A DNA stretch of 46,346 bases from Candidatus Kuenenia stuttgartensis (GCA_945872305.1 CAMCAC010000003.1:1-46346); one strand, 5' to 3'; shown: positions 32,755-44,943, counted from the stretch's first letter. The notes: generated by a model not told the origin, from the sequence alone. Made by a program: numbers and translations.

Positions 32755-35412
32755 TCAGCGTTTCTTCGCAGGCGCCTTCGCCGGCTTCGCCGCGGCGGTG
32801 CGCGCGACCCACCGGCCGCCTTCCCACCACCACTGCTCGCCGGTGGGTTCACCGTCGCGTTCGGCCGAGAGATACTGGGCCTTGTCGGAGCGGCTGTAGC
32901 GGATCACCACCGGATTGCCTTTGGCGTCGGCCTGGGGGCCGTCCGCCAGGTGGTGGTGCTTGGGATCCAACTCCGCCCGGTGGGCGGCGAGTTCCCGCAC
33001 CAGCGGGTTGCGGGTCTCACGCACCTTCGGGTACAGGTTCGAGGCGAGGAAGATGCCCGCGGCGCCATCGCGGAGGACGAAGTGACCGCCCTTGGTGCAG
33101 GGCAGTTCCGGCATCCCCACCGGCTTGGCCTTGGGCGGGGCGGCCTCGCCGGAGCGCAGGAGCTTGCGGGTGTTGGCGCAGACGGGGTAGCCGGTGCAGC
33201 CGAAATACTTGCCGAAGCGCCCGGTCTTGAGCTGCATCGGCTTGCCGCACTTGTCGCATTCGATCGTCGGGCCTTCGTAGCCGCGGATGCGGAAGCTGCC
33301 GGTCTCGATCACCGTGCCGCCGCAGTCGGGGTTGCGGCCGCAGATGTGCAGCTTGCGGTCCTTGTCCACCAGCCAGGCGTCCATGGCGGTGCCGCACAGG
33401 TGGCAGCGCCGGCGGGCGCGCAGGTCCCGGGCGTCGGCGTCGCTGCCCTCCTCGCTCTCGCCGTCGTCCGAGGTGCCCACGGCCTCGTCGCCGCGCACCA
33501 GGTTGATGGTCGCGGAGCACTTCTCCTTGGGCGGCAGGTCGTACCCGGAGCAGGACAGGAACACGCCGGTCTTGGCGGTGCGCACGCCCATCTTCCGGCC
33601 GCAGGTCGGGCAGTCGATGTCGGTCGGGTGGACCGTCGCCCGCTCCATGGTCTCGTCGGCGGTGGCGAGCTTGGCCTTGAAGTCCTTGTAGAACGCGTCG
33701 AGGGCCTGCTTCCAGGGGCGTGAGCCCTCGGCGATGCGGTCCAGGTCCCCTTCGAGCCCGGCGGTGAAGCCGTAGTCCATGAGCTCCGGGAACGCCTGCT
33801 GAAGGCGGCCGGTGACGACATCGCCGAGCTTCTCGGCGTGAAACCGGCGGCCCTCCAGGCGGACATAGCCGCGGTCCTGGATGGTGGTGATGATCGCGCC
33901 GTAGGTGGACGGGCGGCCGATGCCTCGCTTTTCGAGTTCGGTGACCAGGGAACCTTCCGAGTAACGCGGGGGCGGCTTGGTGAAGTGCTGGGTCGGCTCC
34001 ACTGCCTTCAATCGCAGGCGCTCGCCGACGGTGAGCGGCGGCAGGGGCTGGTCCTCCTGCTTGGCCGGGGGCAGGACCTTCTGCCAGCCGTCGAAGCGCA
34101 GGACCCGGCCGCGCACCGCCAGCTCGTGGCGGCCGGCGCGGATGGTGGCCAGGGCGGTGTCGAACTCCGCCGGCGGCATCTGGCTGGCCAGGGTCTGGCG
34201 CCAGATCAGGTCGTAGAGCCGCTGGGCGTCGGGCTCCGCATCCAGATCGTCGGCGCGGACCGCGGGATCCGTGGGCCGGATCGCCTCGTGGGCCTCCTGG
34301 GCGCCCTCCTTCGAGGCGTAGCGCACCGGCTCCGCCGGCAGGTACTTGGCGCCGAACTGGCTCTGGATCCGGGCCCGGACCGCGGTCAGGGCGTCGGCGC
34401 TCAGGTTCACCGAGTCGGTACGCATGTACGTGATGTGGCCGGCCTCGTACAGGCGCTGGGCCAGGGTCATGGTCTTCTTGACCGAGAACCCGAGGCGGAT
34501 CGACGCCGCCCGCTGGAGCGACGAGGTGATGAACGGGGCCGAGGGGAACGAGCGCTGGGCCTTCTGCTCAAGATCGGCCACCGCGTACTCCGCGGCGTTC
34601 AGGGCCTTCACCGCCGCGTCGGCGGCGGTCTTGGAGGTCGGGCGGAACGGCTTGCCGTCCTCGCGCACCACCTGGGCCCGCAGGGGCTGGCGGCCGTCGA
34701 GGGCGGTCCACACCTCCCAATATTCCTCGGGGACGAAGGCGTGGATCTCGCGCTCGCGCTCGACCACCAGCCGCACCGCCACCGACTGCACCCGGCCGGC
34801 GGACAGGCCGCGGGCGACCTTGGCCCACAGCAGGGGCGAGACCTGGAAGCCGACCACCCGGTCGAGGAAGCGGCGGGCCTGCTGGGCCTCGACCCGGGGC
34901 ATGTCGATGTCGCCGGGGCGCTCGAAGGCCGCCTGGATCGCCGGCTTGGTGATCTCGGAGAAGGTGACCCGGCGGAAGCGGTCGGCGGGGCCGCCGATGA
35001 CCTCGCGCAGGTGCCAGGCGATGGCCTCCCCCTCGCGGTCGAGATCGGAGGCGAGGTAGACCGCTTCGGCCTTGGCGGCGGCGGCGCGCAGCTCGTCGAC
35101 CACCTTCTCCTTGCCCGGGACGATCTCGTAGCGGGCCTCCCAGCCGTGCTCGGGATCGACGCCCATGCGCCGGATGAGGGCGGTTTTCGCCTTGGTGGCC
35201 TTCTCGGCAGGGGTCAATTTGGTCTTGCCGGCCGCCCGGAGCTTGGCCTGGGCCTCCCGGGCCTTGGCCAGGGGGTCCTCCTCGGACTCGCCGCCGCTGG
35301 GCAGGTCGCGGATGTGCCCGATCGAGGATTTCACGAGGAAATCCTTGCCCAGGTACTTGTTGATGGTCTTGGCCTTGGCCGGCGACTCGACGATGACCAG
35401 GTATCGAGCCAT
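32755..35412 (-). CDS. topA: DNA topoisomerase I (type IA)
   Basis: An 885-residue enzyme that relaxes negative supercoils by transient single-strand breaks. The TOPRIM domain begins [19 protein letters not shown] and includes [15 protein letters not shown]. The catalytic Tyr is residue 329 in [10 protein letters not shown]-type context ([11 protein letters not shown]). The active-site cleft has [17 protein letters not shown], and [18 protein letters not shown] follows. Three C-terminal zinc ribbons are visible ([41 protein letters not shown]), then a W-rich DNA-binding part and a short Lys/Ala/Pro tail ([10 protein letters not shown]). A Lys-rich insert (about 48-90) follows HIRDLPSGG, as in many GC-rich bacteria. 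The start is supported by GGAGG 4 bases upstream. Confidence 0.97.
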   Translation of the reverse strand: MARYLVIVESPAKAKTINKYLGKDFLVKSSIGHIRDLPSGGESEEDPLAKAREAQAKLRAAGKTKLTPAEKATKAKTALIRRMGVDPEHGWEARYEIVPGKEKVVDELRAAAAKAEAVYLASDLDREGEAIAWHLREVIGGPADRFRRVTFSEITKPAIQAAFERPGDIDMPRVEAQQARRFLDRVVGFQVSPLLWAKVARGLSAGRVQSVAVRLVVEREREIHAFVPEEYWEVWTALDGRQPLRAQVVREDGKPFRPTSKTAADAAVKALNAAEYAVADLEQKAQRSFPSAPFITSSLQRAASIRLGFSVKKTMTLAQRLYEAGHITYMRTDSVNLSADALTAVRARIQSQFGAKYLPAEPVRYASKEGAQEAHEAIRPTDPAVRADDLDAEPDAQRLYDLIWRQTLASQMPPAEFDTALATIRAGRHELAVRGRVLRFDGWQKVLPPAKQEDQPLPPLTVGERLRLKAVEPTQHFTKPPPRYSEGSLVTELEKRGIGRPSTYGAIITTIQDRGYVRLEGRRFHAEKLGDVVTGRLQQAFPELMDYGFTAGLEGDLDRIAEGSRPWKQALDAFYKDFKAKLATADETMERATVHPTDIDCPTCGRKMGVRTAKTGVFLSCSGYDLPPKEKCSATINLVRGDEAVGTSDDGESEEGSDADARDLRARRRCHLCGTAMDAWLVDKDRKLHICGRNPDCGGTVIETGSFRIRGYEGPTIECDKCGKPMQLKTGRFGKYFGCTGYPVCANTRKLLRSGEAAPPKAKPVGMPELPCTKGGHFVLRDGAAGIFLASNLYPKVRETRNPLVRELAAHRAELDPKHHHLADGPQADAKGNPVVIRYSRSDKAQYLSAERDGEPTGEQWWWEGGRWVARTAAAKPAKAPAKKR

Positions 35413-35416
35413 GGAT

Positions 35417-35421
35417 CCTCC
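35417..35421 (-). promoter_or_regulatory. Shine-Dalgarno site of topA
   Basis: CCTCC on the plus strand reads GGAGG on the coding strand, 4 bases before the ATG at 35412. It is one of the strongest ribosome sites in the window and fixes the topA start at [10 protein letters not shown]. Confidence 0.75.
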
Positions 35422-35505
35422 GCGGGGGCGCAGTCAACCCACCGGCCCCCGGGCGGTCAAGCCCGGCACCCTTGGCGGCGCCCGGGTGCCCCACAGGATG
35501 CCGGC

Positions 35506-36873
35506 ATGCCGATCCCGCCTCGCGATGCCGTCACCTTCCTCCTCGAACCGGAATTGCACATGCTGGCGGGGGTCAACGCCGCCGCGGCGGAGGGCCGGCG
35601 CAGCCGCATGCGGGAGTCCCCGGCGTCTTTTTACCGCGGTGCCAACGCCTTGAGCGCCTTGTGGATGGTCAACCACCTGCCGTCCTCGATCCCCTGGGTC
35701 TGGGCGGTGGGCGACGCCCATCCCGGCAATTTCGCCACCTTGGCGGTGGGCCCCCAGAACCGGGACGGCATCAGCCCGGTGCGCTTCGACGTGGCGGATG
35801 TGGATGACGAACACCCCGCCCCGTGGTGCTGGGATGCGGTCCGGCTGCTGGCCGGCTTCCGCCTGCAACGGCCCGACCTCACGGGGGATGAGCTGGGCGC
35901 CCTGGCCGAGGCCCACCTGGACGAATACCGGCGGACCATCGCCGACAACCGGGCTGGGGACCCGCGTTGGACGCGCATCGACCTGGACGGACTGCCGGAG
36001 CCCCTCAAGGCGACCATCGCCGAGGAGAGCCAGCCCAGCCGGCGGCAATCCCACATGGCTGAGCTGGTGGACGGCAACCGCCTGCGCCGGGGCAAGAAAG
36101 GCCATGACGCCGCCGGCAAGGACTGGCTGATCCCCACCCTCAAGGCGGTCTGGGCCCGGGGGGACATGCCGGACTTCGAGATCCAGGACATCGTCGAACG
36201 GCTCGCCGGCGGCGGCGTATCCAGCCGGGGCCGCCGGCGCTGGCTGGTCCTGGTCAAGGAGCGCGTGCGCGTCGAGGGTGAAGCCCGCTGGATCCAGCGC
36301 ATCGTCGAGCTGAAGGAGCGGCGCCCGTCGGTGCTCGCCCGCTGGGTGCCCGCCAGCCCGTTCCCGGCCATGGGCCGGGCGGCGGCCACGGTGCCCATGG
36401 GCCGGGATCCATTCCACGCGGTGGTCCCGGCCGCCCCGGACCCCCTGCTGGCCCGCTCCCGCTGCCACTGCCGCACCCCCATCGACCTCGCCGCCTGCGA
36501 TGACGGCGACCTGACCCGGGCCGCCCGGCTCTACGGCCAGCTCCTGGCCGCCTTCCACTGCCGCGGCCTCATGCACCTGGCGGTGGACCGCAACCCCCTC
36601 GCCGCCGCCGACAAGCCGGCGGCCAAGGATCTCGCCCGTTGGGCCGAGGCCCTGGCGGACTGGAACCGGGAGGCCGCCGCCGAGTTCGGGGTCGAGGGGG
36701 CGTCTGTGAAGGGATCGCCCAAGGCCAAGACCAAGGCGTCCCCGGCGAAGGCGGTCACCGCCCCGGCGAAGGCCGCGGACAAGCCCGCCAAGGCGGTCAG
36801 CGCGAAGGCCGTAAAGGCCGTGAAGACAGCAAATGCCAAGCCCGGCGGTGCCAAGGTGACCGCCAAGCGCTGA
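35506..36873 (+). CDS. DUF2252 family protein with Ala/Lys-rich tail
   Basis: A 455-residue protein. The DUF2252 core is shown by SPASFYRGANALSALWM (family motif FYRG), AVGDAHPGNFATLAVG (GDAHxxNF), RFDVADVDDEHPAPWCWDAV (the D-DFD-like acidic motif), VLVKERVRVEG and YGQLLAAFHCRGL. The family resembles aminoglycoside-phosphotransferase and kinase-like folds, but its substrate is unknown. The last about 60 residues are a low-complexity tail of Ala, Lys, Pro and Val (AKAVTAPAKAADKPAKAVSA, then AKAVKAVKTANAK) like the tail of bacterial histone H1-like proteins. The gene is divergent from topA (93 bases), which also ends in a Lys/Ala/Pro tail. The start at 35506 gives MPIPPRDAVTFL. Confidence 0.85.
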   Translation: MPIPPRDAVTFLLEPELHMLAGVNAAAAEGRRSRMRESPASFYRGANALSALWMVNHLPSSIPWVWAVGDAHPGNFATLAVGPQNRDGISPVRFDVADVDDEHPAPWCWDAVRLLAGFRLQRPDLTGDELGALAEAHLDEYRRTIADNRAGDPRWTRIDLDGLPEPLKATIAEESQPSRRQSHMAELVDGNRLRRGKKGHDAAGKDWLIPTLKAVWARGDMPDFEIQDIVERLAGGGVSSRGRRRWLVLVKERVRVEGEARWIQRIVELKERRPSVLARWVPASPFPAMGRAAATVPMGRDPFHAVVPAAPDPLLARSRCHCRTPIDLAACDDGDLTRAARLYGQLLAAFHCRGLMHLAVDRNPLAAADKPAAKDLARWAEALADWNREAAAEFGVEGASVKGSPKAKTKASPAKAVTAPAKAADKPAKAVSAKAVKAVKTANAKPGGAKVTAKR

Positions 36874-36908
36874 GTCCGGTCCCGCATCCGCCACCCGGGA
36901 CGGCTCAG
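36870..36908. terminator. Imperfect palindrome spanning two convergent stop codons
   Basis: CTGAGTCCGGTCCCG (36870-36884) pairs with CGGGACGGCTCAG (36896-36908) apart from two unpaired bases, around an 11-base loop. The left arm holds the TGA of the DUF2252 gene and the right arm the stop of the minus-strand gene. There is no T-run. It follows the same arrangement as 6801-6819. Confidence 0.5.
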
Positions 36909-37435
36909 GGGACCATCGGCGCCTCGACCTCGGCCGGGGTCGGGGCCGGACGCGCCGATGCCATGCGCCGACGGACCTCGGCGACGAACGCCTTGTCACG
37001 GTTCTTTTCCGCCGACAGGACCAGGGTGATCACCGACTCAGTGGCGCTCACCGTGAGCACGCTGTCCTCCATCCAGCCGTCGACCCGTTCCAACGCCAGG
37101 TCCTCGATGTGCTCGAAGCGGGCGAAGCTCAGCCAACGCTCCTCGATGTCGACGCCCCAGGAGTAGACCCCGCGGTCGGTGAGGAGATTGCCGTCCTCGG
37201 ACGGATCGAAGACCCCGGTCGAGTAGAAATAGAGGATCTGCTCGTCGGGGGAGAGGTCAGCGATGGCCCGGACCACCCGCTCATGCCGTTCCGGGAGGTC
37301 GGCGCCCCGGCTCACCTTGGTGTCGAGCCCCCAGGCCGCCACGGCGACAGCGAACGCCATGAAGGCCAGAATGGGGAGGACGATGACCGCCGTCCCGGTG
37401 ACGATGAGGGCGATGTGCCAGCCGCGCAGGGCCAT
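36905..37435 (-). CDS. Small membrane-anchored protein of unknown function
   Basis: A 176-residue protein. The N-terminus is a membrane segment (HIALIVTGTAVIVLPILAFM, then AFAVAVAAWGL, about residues 6-37). The remainder looks like a compact strand-rich domain: DEQILYFYSTGVFDP, LLTDRGVYSWG, ERWLSFARFEHIEDLALERV and DSVLTVSATESVITLVLSAE. These have the spacing of a bacterial PH-like fold ('turns on in the presence of ...' loops and a closing helix), which is inference. The start at 37435 (MALRGWH) is chosen because upstream residues are not hydrophobic and overlap the strong hairpin region. It lies 111 bases after hppA on the same strand, separated by a hairpin. Confidence 0.68.
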   Translation of the reverse strand: MALRGWHIALIVTGTAVIVLPILAFMAFAVAVAAWGLDTKVSRGADLPERHERVVRAIADLSPDEQILYFYSTGVFDPSEDGNLLTDRGVYSWGVDIEERWLSFARFEHIEDLALERVDGWMEDSVLTVSATESVITLVLSAEKNRDKAFVAEVRRRMASARPAPTPAEVEAPMVP

Positions 37436-37499
37436 GGGGTGCGCTCCTGGGCCGGAGCATGGGACCGCCCGCCAACGGTCGAGTGCCACCCCGGATGAC

Positions 37500-37542
37500 G
37501 GTGAGCCGGGGCGGACCGGCAAGCGGCCCGCCCCGGCTCACC
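37500..37542 (-). terminator. Strong hairpin after hppA
   Basis: GGTGAGCCGGGGCGG (37500-37514) and its exact complement CCGCCCCGGCTCACC (37528-37542) form a perfect 15-bp stem with a 13-base loop. It begins 4 bases after the hppA stop codon in the direction of transcription. There is no T-run, so it may act as a Rho-type or attenuating end, or protect the hppA mRNA 3' end, between hppA and the small membrane protein gene. Confidence 0.7.
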
Positions 37543-37546
37543 GGGC

Positions 37547-40084
<2,538 letters not shown>

Positions 40085-40133
40085 GGGACAGGCTCCTGAC
40101 ACCACTGTTTGGAGTTCTTGAGCCTGTTATCTG

Positions 40134-40142
40134 ATTATTGCA
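40134..40142 (-). promoter_or_regulatory. Probable extended -10 promoter of hppA
   Basis: On the minus strand TGCAATAAT matches an extended -10 (TGn followed by a hexamer with 5 of 6 consensus bases). It is followed by about 50 bases to the hppA ATG. The surrounding 40100-40160 is the most AT-rich stretch in the window. A weak TTGATC lies at 40154-40159. Confidence 0.45.
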
Positions 40143-40211
40143 GACATGCCCCTGATCAATGCAGCGCCGACATGGATGATACGCCTGCTCGGCGCATGGC
40201 CCGACCCAACA

Positions 40212-40721
40212 TCAGCCGGGCTGACCGACCCCAAGCCGGGCGATCCACGCCTCGAGAAGCGCGTCGTCCCAGTCGGAAATCGGATGGTGCCGACTGCCGC
40301 CTGGGTGCCTGGTCACCGCCATTCCACTGGCGCCATCGCCATCCACATCCGCTCGCAGACCAAGGACTTGAACCGGAAATGGACCGGCAGCCAACGGTTC
40401 CCAACGCCCCCGGTGCCGATCAAGTCGTTCACCGGGCATGGTGCCGAGAGGGCCGGGGCAGTCCGGTGGTGCGGCCAGCCGCACCAGTTCCAGGTCCCAG
40501 CTCCGGGCCAAACGCTCACGCCAGCCGGCGGTGGCGGCGGGGGCCGTGGGCTCGACCAGGACCGTGAACGGCCCCGGCCCCGCGAAGGCCGTCTGGACCA
40601 GTCCCGCCAGGGCGAGCCCCTCCCGGTCCCGGGTCCACAGGATCGCCGCCGGTCCCGGTTCCGCCGCGGCGGCGCGCAGGGCGACCAGCGCATCGGCGAC
40701 GAACCGGTCCACGGCGTCCAT
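40212..40721 (-). CDS. CysD/PAPS reductase-like protein with degenerate PP-loop
   Basis: A 169-residue protein. Its layout follows sulfate adenylyltransferase subunit CysD and PAPS reductase. FVADALVALRAAAAEPGPAA leads into ILWTRDREGLALAGLVQTAF where relatives have SGGKDS then VLLHLVRKAF; PFTVLVEPTAP corresponds to the PVLHIDTG strand; GWRERLARSWDLELVRLAAP corresponds to FRDRLAREWGLELIV. GRWEPLAAGPFPVQVLGLRAD and HHPISDWDDALLEAWIARLG correspond to the gIRrdE and HPLxxWTExDVW blocks. The SGGKDS nucleotide loop is replaced by TRDREG, and the C-terminal zinc/substrate part is missing, so catalysis is doubtful. The ATG overlaps the purK stop. The homology is inferred by eye. Confidence 0.55.
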   Translation of the reverse strand: MDAVDRFVADALVALRAAAAEPGPAAILWTRDREGLALAGLVQTAFAGPGPFTVLVEPTAPAATAGWRERLARSWDLELVRLAAPPDCPGPLGTMPGERLDRHRGRWEPLAAGPFPVQVLGLRADVDGDGASGMAVTRHPGGSRHHPISDWDDALLEAWIARLGVGQPG

Positions 40722-41830
40722 CAGCCGTCCAGGCCGGGGAGTTCAAGCCCGGTCACCGCCGCGAGCCGGCGCAGCCGTCCGAGCAGCGCCGCGTGGTCAT
40801 CGGCGACCACGGTCAGGTGTCCGATCTTCCGCCCGGGCCGGGGCTCCTTGCCGTAGTGATGCAGGTGCACGCCGGGTTCTGCGAGCACCGCGCGCAGGTC
40901 GGGAAAGTCGCCGATCAGGTTGACCATCGCCGCGGCGCCGCGCACCCGGGTCGAGCCCAGGGGCAGGCCGGCGACGGCGCGGATGTGGTTCTCGAACTGG
41001 GAGCACTCGGCGCCCTCGATGGACCAGTGTCCGGAGTTGTGGACCCGGGGCGCCATCTCGTTGCCGAGGAGGCGGCCGCCGACCCGGAAGAACTCCACCG
41101 CCAGCACGCCGACGTAGTCGAGACGGGCGAGCAGCCGGCCCGCGGCGGCCTCGGCCTCGGCCTGGAGCCCGGCGGTGCCCCGGCCGGGACAGATCGACAG
41201 ACGCAGGATGCCGTCCCGGTGGTGGTTCTCGACCAGCGGGTAGAACGCGGTGGCGCCGTCGCCGCCGCGCACGGCGATCAGCGAGCATTCGCTGTCGAAG
41301 GGCACGAAGCCCTCGTAGATCAGCGGTGAGCGGCCCAGTTCGGCCCAGGCGGCATCGAGATCCTCGGACCGGCGCAGGACCTTCTGGCCCTTGCCGTCGT
41401 AACCGAAGCGGCGGGTCTTGAGGACGCCGGGCAGACCGATGGCCGCCACCGCGGCATCGAGATCGGCCCGGCTGTCCACCGCCCGGTACGGCGCCGTGGG
41501 CAGGCCGCAGGCGTTGAAGCAGTCCTTCTCCGGAATGCGGTCCTGGCTGATCGCCAGGGCCCCGGCGGCGGGCCGCACGGCGACGCCGAGCCCCGCCAGG
41601 CGCTCCACCGCGGCGGCGGGCACGTTCTCGAACTCGTAGGTCACCGCCGTGCAGCCGGCGGCCAGCCGGGCCAGGCCGGCGGGATCGTCGTAGGGCGCCA
41701 CCACCAGCTCGGCGCAATGGCCGGCGGGGCTGTCGGCATTCGGGTCCAGGGTCCGCACCCGCAGACCCAGGGGCACCGCCGCCAGGGCGAGCATGCGGGC
41801 GAGCTGGCCGCCGCCGAGGATGCCGATCAT
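40721..41830 (-). CDS. purK: N5-carboxyaminoimidazole ribonucleotide synthase
   Basis: A 369-residue ATP-grasp enzyme that carboxylates AIR with bicarbonate and ATP in purine synthesis, feeding PurE. Sequence evidence is [20 protein letters not shown] at the N-terminus (the GGGQLG-type motif), [47 protein letters not shown] (ATP-grasp lid), [37 protein letters not shown] and [20 protein letters not shown]. The length is normal. It is joined at both ends by ATGA overlaps, to purE upstream and to the CysD-like gene downstream. Confidence 0.97.
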   Translation of the reverse strand: MIGILGGGQLARMLALAAVPLGLRVRTLDPNADSPAGHCAELVVAPYDDPAGLARLAAGCTAVTYEFENVPAAAVERLAGLGVAVRPAAGALAISQDRIPEKDCFNACGLPTAPYRAVDSRADLDAAVAAIGLPGVLKTRRFGYDGKGQKVLRRSEDLDAAWAELGRSPLIYEGFVPFDSECSLIAVRGGDGATAFYPLVENHHRDGILRLSICPGRGTAGLQAEAEAAAGRLLARLDYVGVLAVEFFRVGGRLLGNEMAPRVHNSGHWSIEGAECSQFENHIRAVAGLPLGSTRVRGAAAMVNLIGDFPDLRAVLAEPGVHLHHYGKEPRPGRKIGHLTVVADDHAALLGRLRRLAAVTGLELPGLDG

Positions 41831-42348
41831 GCGCCGGCTCCCGGCGCCGGCAGCCGTGGATCGGGATCCGCCAGGACCTTGCCGGTCTGTTCGGCGCGGA
41901 AGCGTTCCAGCCGGGCGCGGATCTCGGGCTGGTCATGGGCCAGGATCGCCGCCGCAAGCAGGGCGGCGTTGATCGCCCCGGCCCGGCCGATGGCGACGGT
42001 GCCGACCGGGATGCCGGCGGGCATCTGGACGATGGACAGCAGCGAGTCCTGTCCGCTCAGGGCCTTGGACTGGACCGGCACGCCAAGCACCGGCAGACGG
42101 GTGTGGGCGGCGGTCATGCCCGGCAGGTGGGCGGCGCCGCCGGCGCCGGCGATGATCACCCGCAGACCGCGCCCGACGGCGGCCTTGGCGTAGTCCGCCA
42201 TCAGGTCCGGGGTGCGGTGGGCGCTCACCACCCGCACCTCGTGCGGGACGGCGAGGTCGTCGAGGGTGCGGCTGGCGTGCTCCATGGTCTCCCAGTCGGA
42301 CCGGGAGCCCATGATCACGCCGACAAGGGGGGCGGCGGCATCGGGCAT
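41827..42348 (-). CDS. purE: N5-carboxyaminoimidazole ribonucleotide mutase
   Basis: A 173-residue class I PurE that moves the carboxyl group of N5-CAIR to carbon 4. Sequence evidence is [20 protein letters not shown] (the GSxSD substrate loop), [18 protein letters not shown] (the SAHRTP motif), [20 protein letters not shown] and [20 protein letters not shown], then [18 protein letters not shown]. The start at 42348 gives the standard short N-terminus. The last about 25 residues extend beyond the usual end and are Pro/Ala-rich. purK begins in the stop codon (ATGA). Confidence 0.97.
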   Translation of the reverse strand: MPDAAAPLVGVIMGSRSDWETMEHASRTLDDLAVPHEVRVVSAHRTPDLMADYAKAAVGRGLRVIIAGAGGAAHLPGMTAAHTRLPVLGVPVQSKALSGQDSLLSIVQMPAGIPVGTVAIGRAGAINAALLAAAILAHDQPEIRARLERFRAEQTGKVLADPDPRLPAPGAGA

Positions 42349-42377
42349 GGCCGCAGGGTGGCGCGGGCCGGCGCGGC

Positions 42378-42863
42378 TCAAGCCGGGGCGGTGCGCGGCC
42401 GGCGGGCCAGGGGATCCGCCCAGGGAGGCAGGGCGTCGAGCAGCCAGCCGATCAGAAGCGCCGCCGGCCCCGCCAGGACAACCGTCAGCAGCATCTCGGT
42501 GGCGGACGACCCGCCCCAGCCACCCAGGGCCAGATCCGCGCCGGCGATCAGCCCGGCCCCGGTCATGGCCACCACCGCGGTGGTCATCGGCCCCGGGAAC
42601 AGCCACGGACGGAGCAGCGGACCCAGGGCGCTCGCCGCCACGAAGGCCAGGCTGTGGAAGCCCGTGCTCGCCGGATCCACCGCATCGACCAGGAATCCCG
42701 TCGCCAGCGCGCGCCAGGGCACCGCAGCGCCCTCGCGTGCGGCCACCATCCACGCCACCACCGCCCAGGGCAGCAACGGACACCACGGCGCCACCTCGCG
42801 CAGGGGCGCCATCGCCACCGCCAGGGGCGTGACGAGCACCAGGGACCAGCCCAGCCAACGCAT
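42378..42863 (-). CDS. MreD-like integral membrane protein
   Basis: A 161-residue hydrophobic protein with about five membrane segments. [20 protein letters not shown], followed by [15 protein letters not shown], resembles the conserved MreD block (gLleDlls..plG..al...l...l..r). The size is also right for MreD, the rod-shape factor that works with MreB and MreC. Those partners are not nearby, so the call is tentative. It lies 29 bases upstream of purE on the same strand and could be the first gene of the purEK transcript. The start at 42863 (MRWLGWS) begins the first membrane segment. Confidence 0.45.
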   Translation of the reverse strand: MRWLGWSLVLVTPLAVAMAPLREVAPWCPLLPWAVVAWMVAAREGAAVPWRALATGFLVDAVDPASTGFHSLAFVAASALGPLLRPWLFPGPMTTAVVAMTGAGLIAGADLALGGWGGSSATEMLLTVVLAGPAALLIGWLLDALPPWADPLARRPRTAPA

Positions 42864-42939
42864 GGCCGGATGGTGGAGGGCGGCGCGCCGCCGCCAGATC
42901 GCGGTTGCCCGGGACCGGCGGAGCGGGCACCGTCCGGCC

Positions 42940-44940
42940 ATGCGCCGCATGCTCGTCCCCGCCCTCGTCCTGGCCCTGGCCGGCGCTGCTCCCGGCGCCG
43001 ACCTGACCGCCACCGCCAGCGGTGCCGACGCGATCAGCCCCGCCGAGGCCGCCCGGCTCCTCCAGGGCACTCCCCTGCGCTGGCCGGCGGGTCCCACGAC
43101 CCTGGCCGAGGCGGTGGCCCGCCTCGCGGTCGAGGGCAACCGGGTGCAGCTCGGCGACGGCCTGGATCCGATGGCGGTGCGCGAGCTCTCGGCCCTGGAC
43201 GGGCTCTGGTGGGACGGCGTGCTCCTGGTCGCCCGGACCTGGGGGGCGGACCTCCTGCCCGCGGAGGGGGTCGACGATGGCTCCGCGGATTGGGTGGAGG
43301 CAGCGGACGGATCCGGGACCCAGATGTGGCGGCTGGGCATGACCTCCCTGCCGCCGGTGCTCGCCCCCGGCAGCCGGTCGCTGCGCACCCTGGCGGGACC
43401 CTGTCTCATCGAGTGGCCGGCCCCGGAGATCACCAGCGGGGAGCGCATGACGACCCTGACCGGCCGGGTTCTCGCCCGGGTCGAGCCGCGGTTCGCCCGC
43501 TCGGGCCAGGGCAACGCCTATCTGCGCCGATCCCTGCCCGACGACCAGCTGCCCGGCCCCGAGGACGGGGTCCTGCTGCTGGGACCGGACGGCGGCATCC
43601 AGGCCCTGCTCGACCTGCAATTGATCAATCCGTGGACGGCGAGCGGGGCCCTCGCCCCGGGTGATCGCCTGACCATCAGCCTGCCCGAGGGCCCGGTGCT
43701 GATCGAACGCACCGGCGCGACGGTGACCCTCTCCTTCACCGCCGAGGGCCCGGCCCGTCTGTTCGACGGGGTGGAATTCGGCCCGGCCGAGGACCCCCTG
43801 CGCCCCATCGGGCAGCGCCGCGAGCGCAAGCGCCAGGGCATCACCATGGCCTTCACCTTTGCCGACCTGCCGGCGGAACCCCTGCCGGTCCGGGTGCAGG
43901 GAAACCGGCCGGCCGGGGGGCGCACCCTGGCGCCGGGGATCCTGGACCTCGCCCTGCTTCCCGACACCCCGGCACTCCCGTCCGCGACCCGGGCCCAGCA
44001 CGGCCCGACCCGGGTCGCCTGGACCGGCGGTCAGCGCTCGCTCACCGCTGCGGTTGCCGCCCTGCAGATCGGCGGCAACCGCCTGGTGCTGCCGTTCGGC
44101 GCCGATGGCGCGCGGGTCCACGACCTGCCGCCCTATGACGGACCATGGTGGGGTGGCGCGCTGCTGGTGGCCCGGACCTGGGGCTATGGCGTGCAACCGG
44201 CCAAGGATCCGGGCCAGGCGGTGCACCTGGTGGCCGGCACCACGGTCGGCGCCGCCGCGGGACCCTGGCTCATCCGGGTCGCCGAGGTCCACCGGCGCAG
44301 CGTGCGCACCGCCGCGGGACTGGACCGGCGGGCGGATGTGCGGCTCCGCATCGATCCCGAGCCGCGACTCGCCGCCCCGCCGGACGGGGTGGATGTCCTC
44401 TGGGCCACCTCCGCGCTGCTCGATGGCGGCCTGACCGCCACGGTGGACAAGGCCGATCCCGAGCCGGACGGTGAGGTCGGGGACGATGCCATCCTCACCG
44501 CCGCCTGCCTGCTCCGCCACCTGCCGGACGGACCGGGCGTCGCCACGCTGTCGGGCATGCTCCAGGCGGACATCAGCGATCCGATCGAGATCGGCACCGA
44601 CCTGTCCCTCGGCGGATCCCGCTGGCTCACCATCGGCGGCGTCCGCTGGCTCTTCACCCTCACGCCCGTGGAGGGCGAAGAACCGGCCAACACCGGCGAC
44701 AGGCCGCCGGCCGCCCGTCTGCGCATCACCGGCCCCCCGGGTCAGGCGCACGACCTCGACCCCAGCCTGAGCGATCCCGCCGGCACCGAGTTCGCCATCG
44801 CCGACCTGACGGTGGAGGGCGACACCCTGATCCTGGATCTCGCGACCCCGCCGCCGGATCCCCTGACCATCCGCCTCTCCACCGGCATCGCCCACGGCAC
44901 CATGGCGGTGCCGTTCACGATCAACGTCCCCCTGCCCTGA
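42940..44940 (+). CDS. Exported protein with two copies of a [10 protein letters not shown] domain
   Basis: A 666-residue protein with a signal peptide ([20 protein letters not shown]). Two regions repeat the same pattern. Copy A (about 52-110) has [20 protein letters not shown], then [20 protein letters not shown]. Copy B (about 364-425) has [20 protein letters not shown], then [20 protein letters not shown]. Each copy is followed by a GPxLI(R/E) strand, then [20 protein letters not shown] or [13 protein letters not shown], and then a predicted strand-rich region. This layout resembles unnamed exported proteins of planctomycetes with an 'FWEAL' core; that resemblance is from memory. No catalytic motif is seen. 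The gene is 4 bases before the FRG-domain gene, so both are probably co-transcribed. Confidence 0.75.
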   Translation: MRRMLVPALVLALAGAAPGADLTATASGADAISPAEAARLLQGTPLRWPAGPTTLAEAVARLAVEGNRVQLGDGLDPMAVRELSALDGLWWDGVLLVARTWGADLLPAEGVDDGSADWVEAADGSGTQMWRLGMTSLPPVLAPGSRSLRTLAGPCLIEWPAPEITSGERMTTLTGRVLARVEPRFARSGQGNAYLRRSLPDDQLPGPEDGVLLLGPDGGIQALLDLQLINPWTASGALAPGDRLTISLPEGPVLIERTGATVTLSFTAEGPARLFDGVEFGPAEDPLRPIGQRRERKRQGITMAFTFADLPAEPLPVRVQGNRPAGGRTLAPGILDLALLPDTPALPSATRAQHGPTRVAWTGGQRSLTAAVAALQIGGNRLVLPFGADGARVHDLPPYDGPWWGGALLVARTWGYGVQPAKDPGQAVHLVAGTTVGAAAGPWLIRVAEVHRRSVRTAAGLDRRADVRLRIDPEPRLAAPPDGVDVLWATSALLDGGLTATVDKADPEPDGEVGDDAILTAACLLRHLPDGPGVATLSGMLQADISDPIEIGTDLSLGGSRWLTIGGVRWLFTLTPVEGEEPANTGDRPPAARLRITGPPGQAHDLDPSLSDPAGTEFAIADLTVEGDTLILDLATPPPDPLTIRLSTGIAHGTMAVPFTINVPLP

Positions 44941-44943
44941 CCC

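Noticed and set aside
42378-42863. Assigning the gene symbol mreD
   Set aside because: The length and one motif fit, but mreB and mreC are absent nearby and similarity is weak, so only an MreD-like label is kept.
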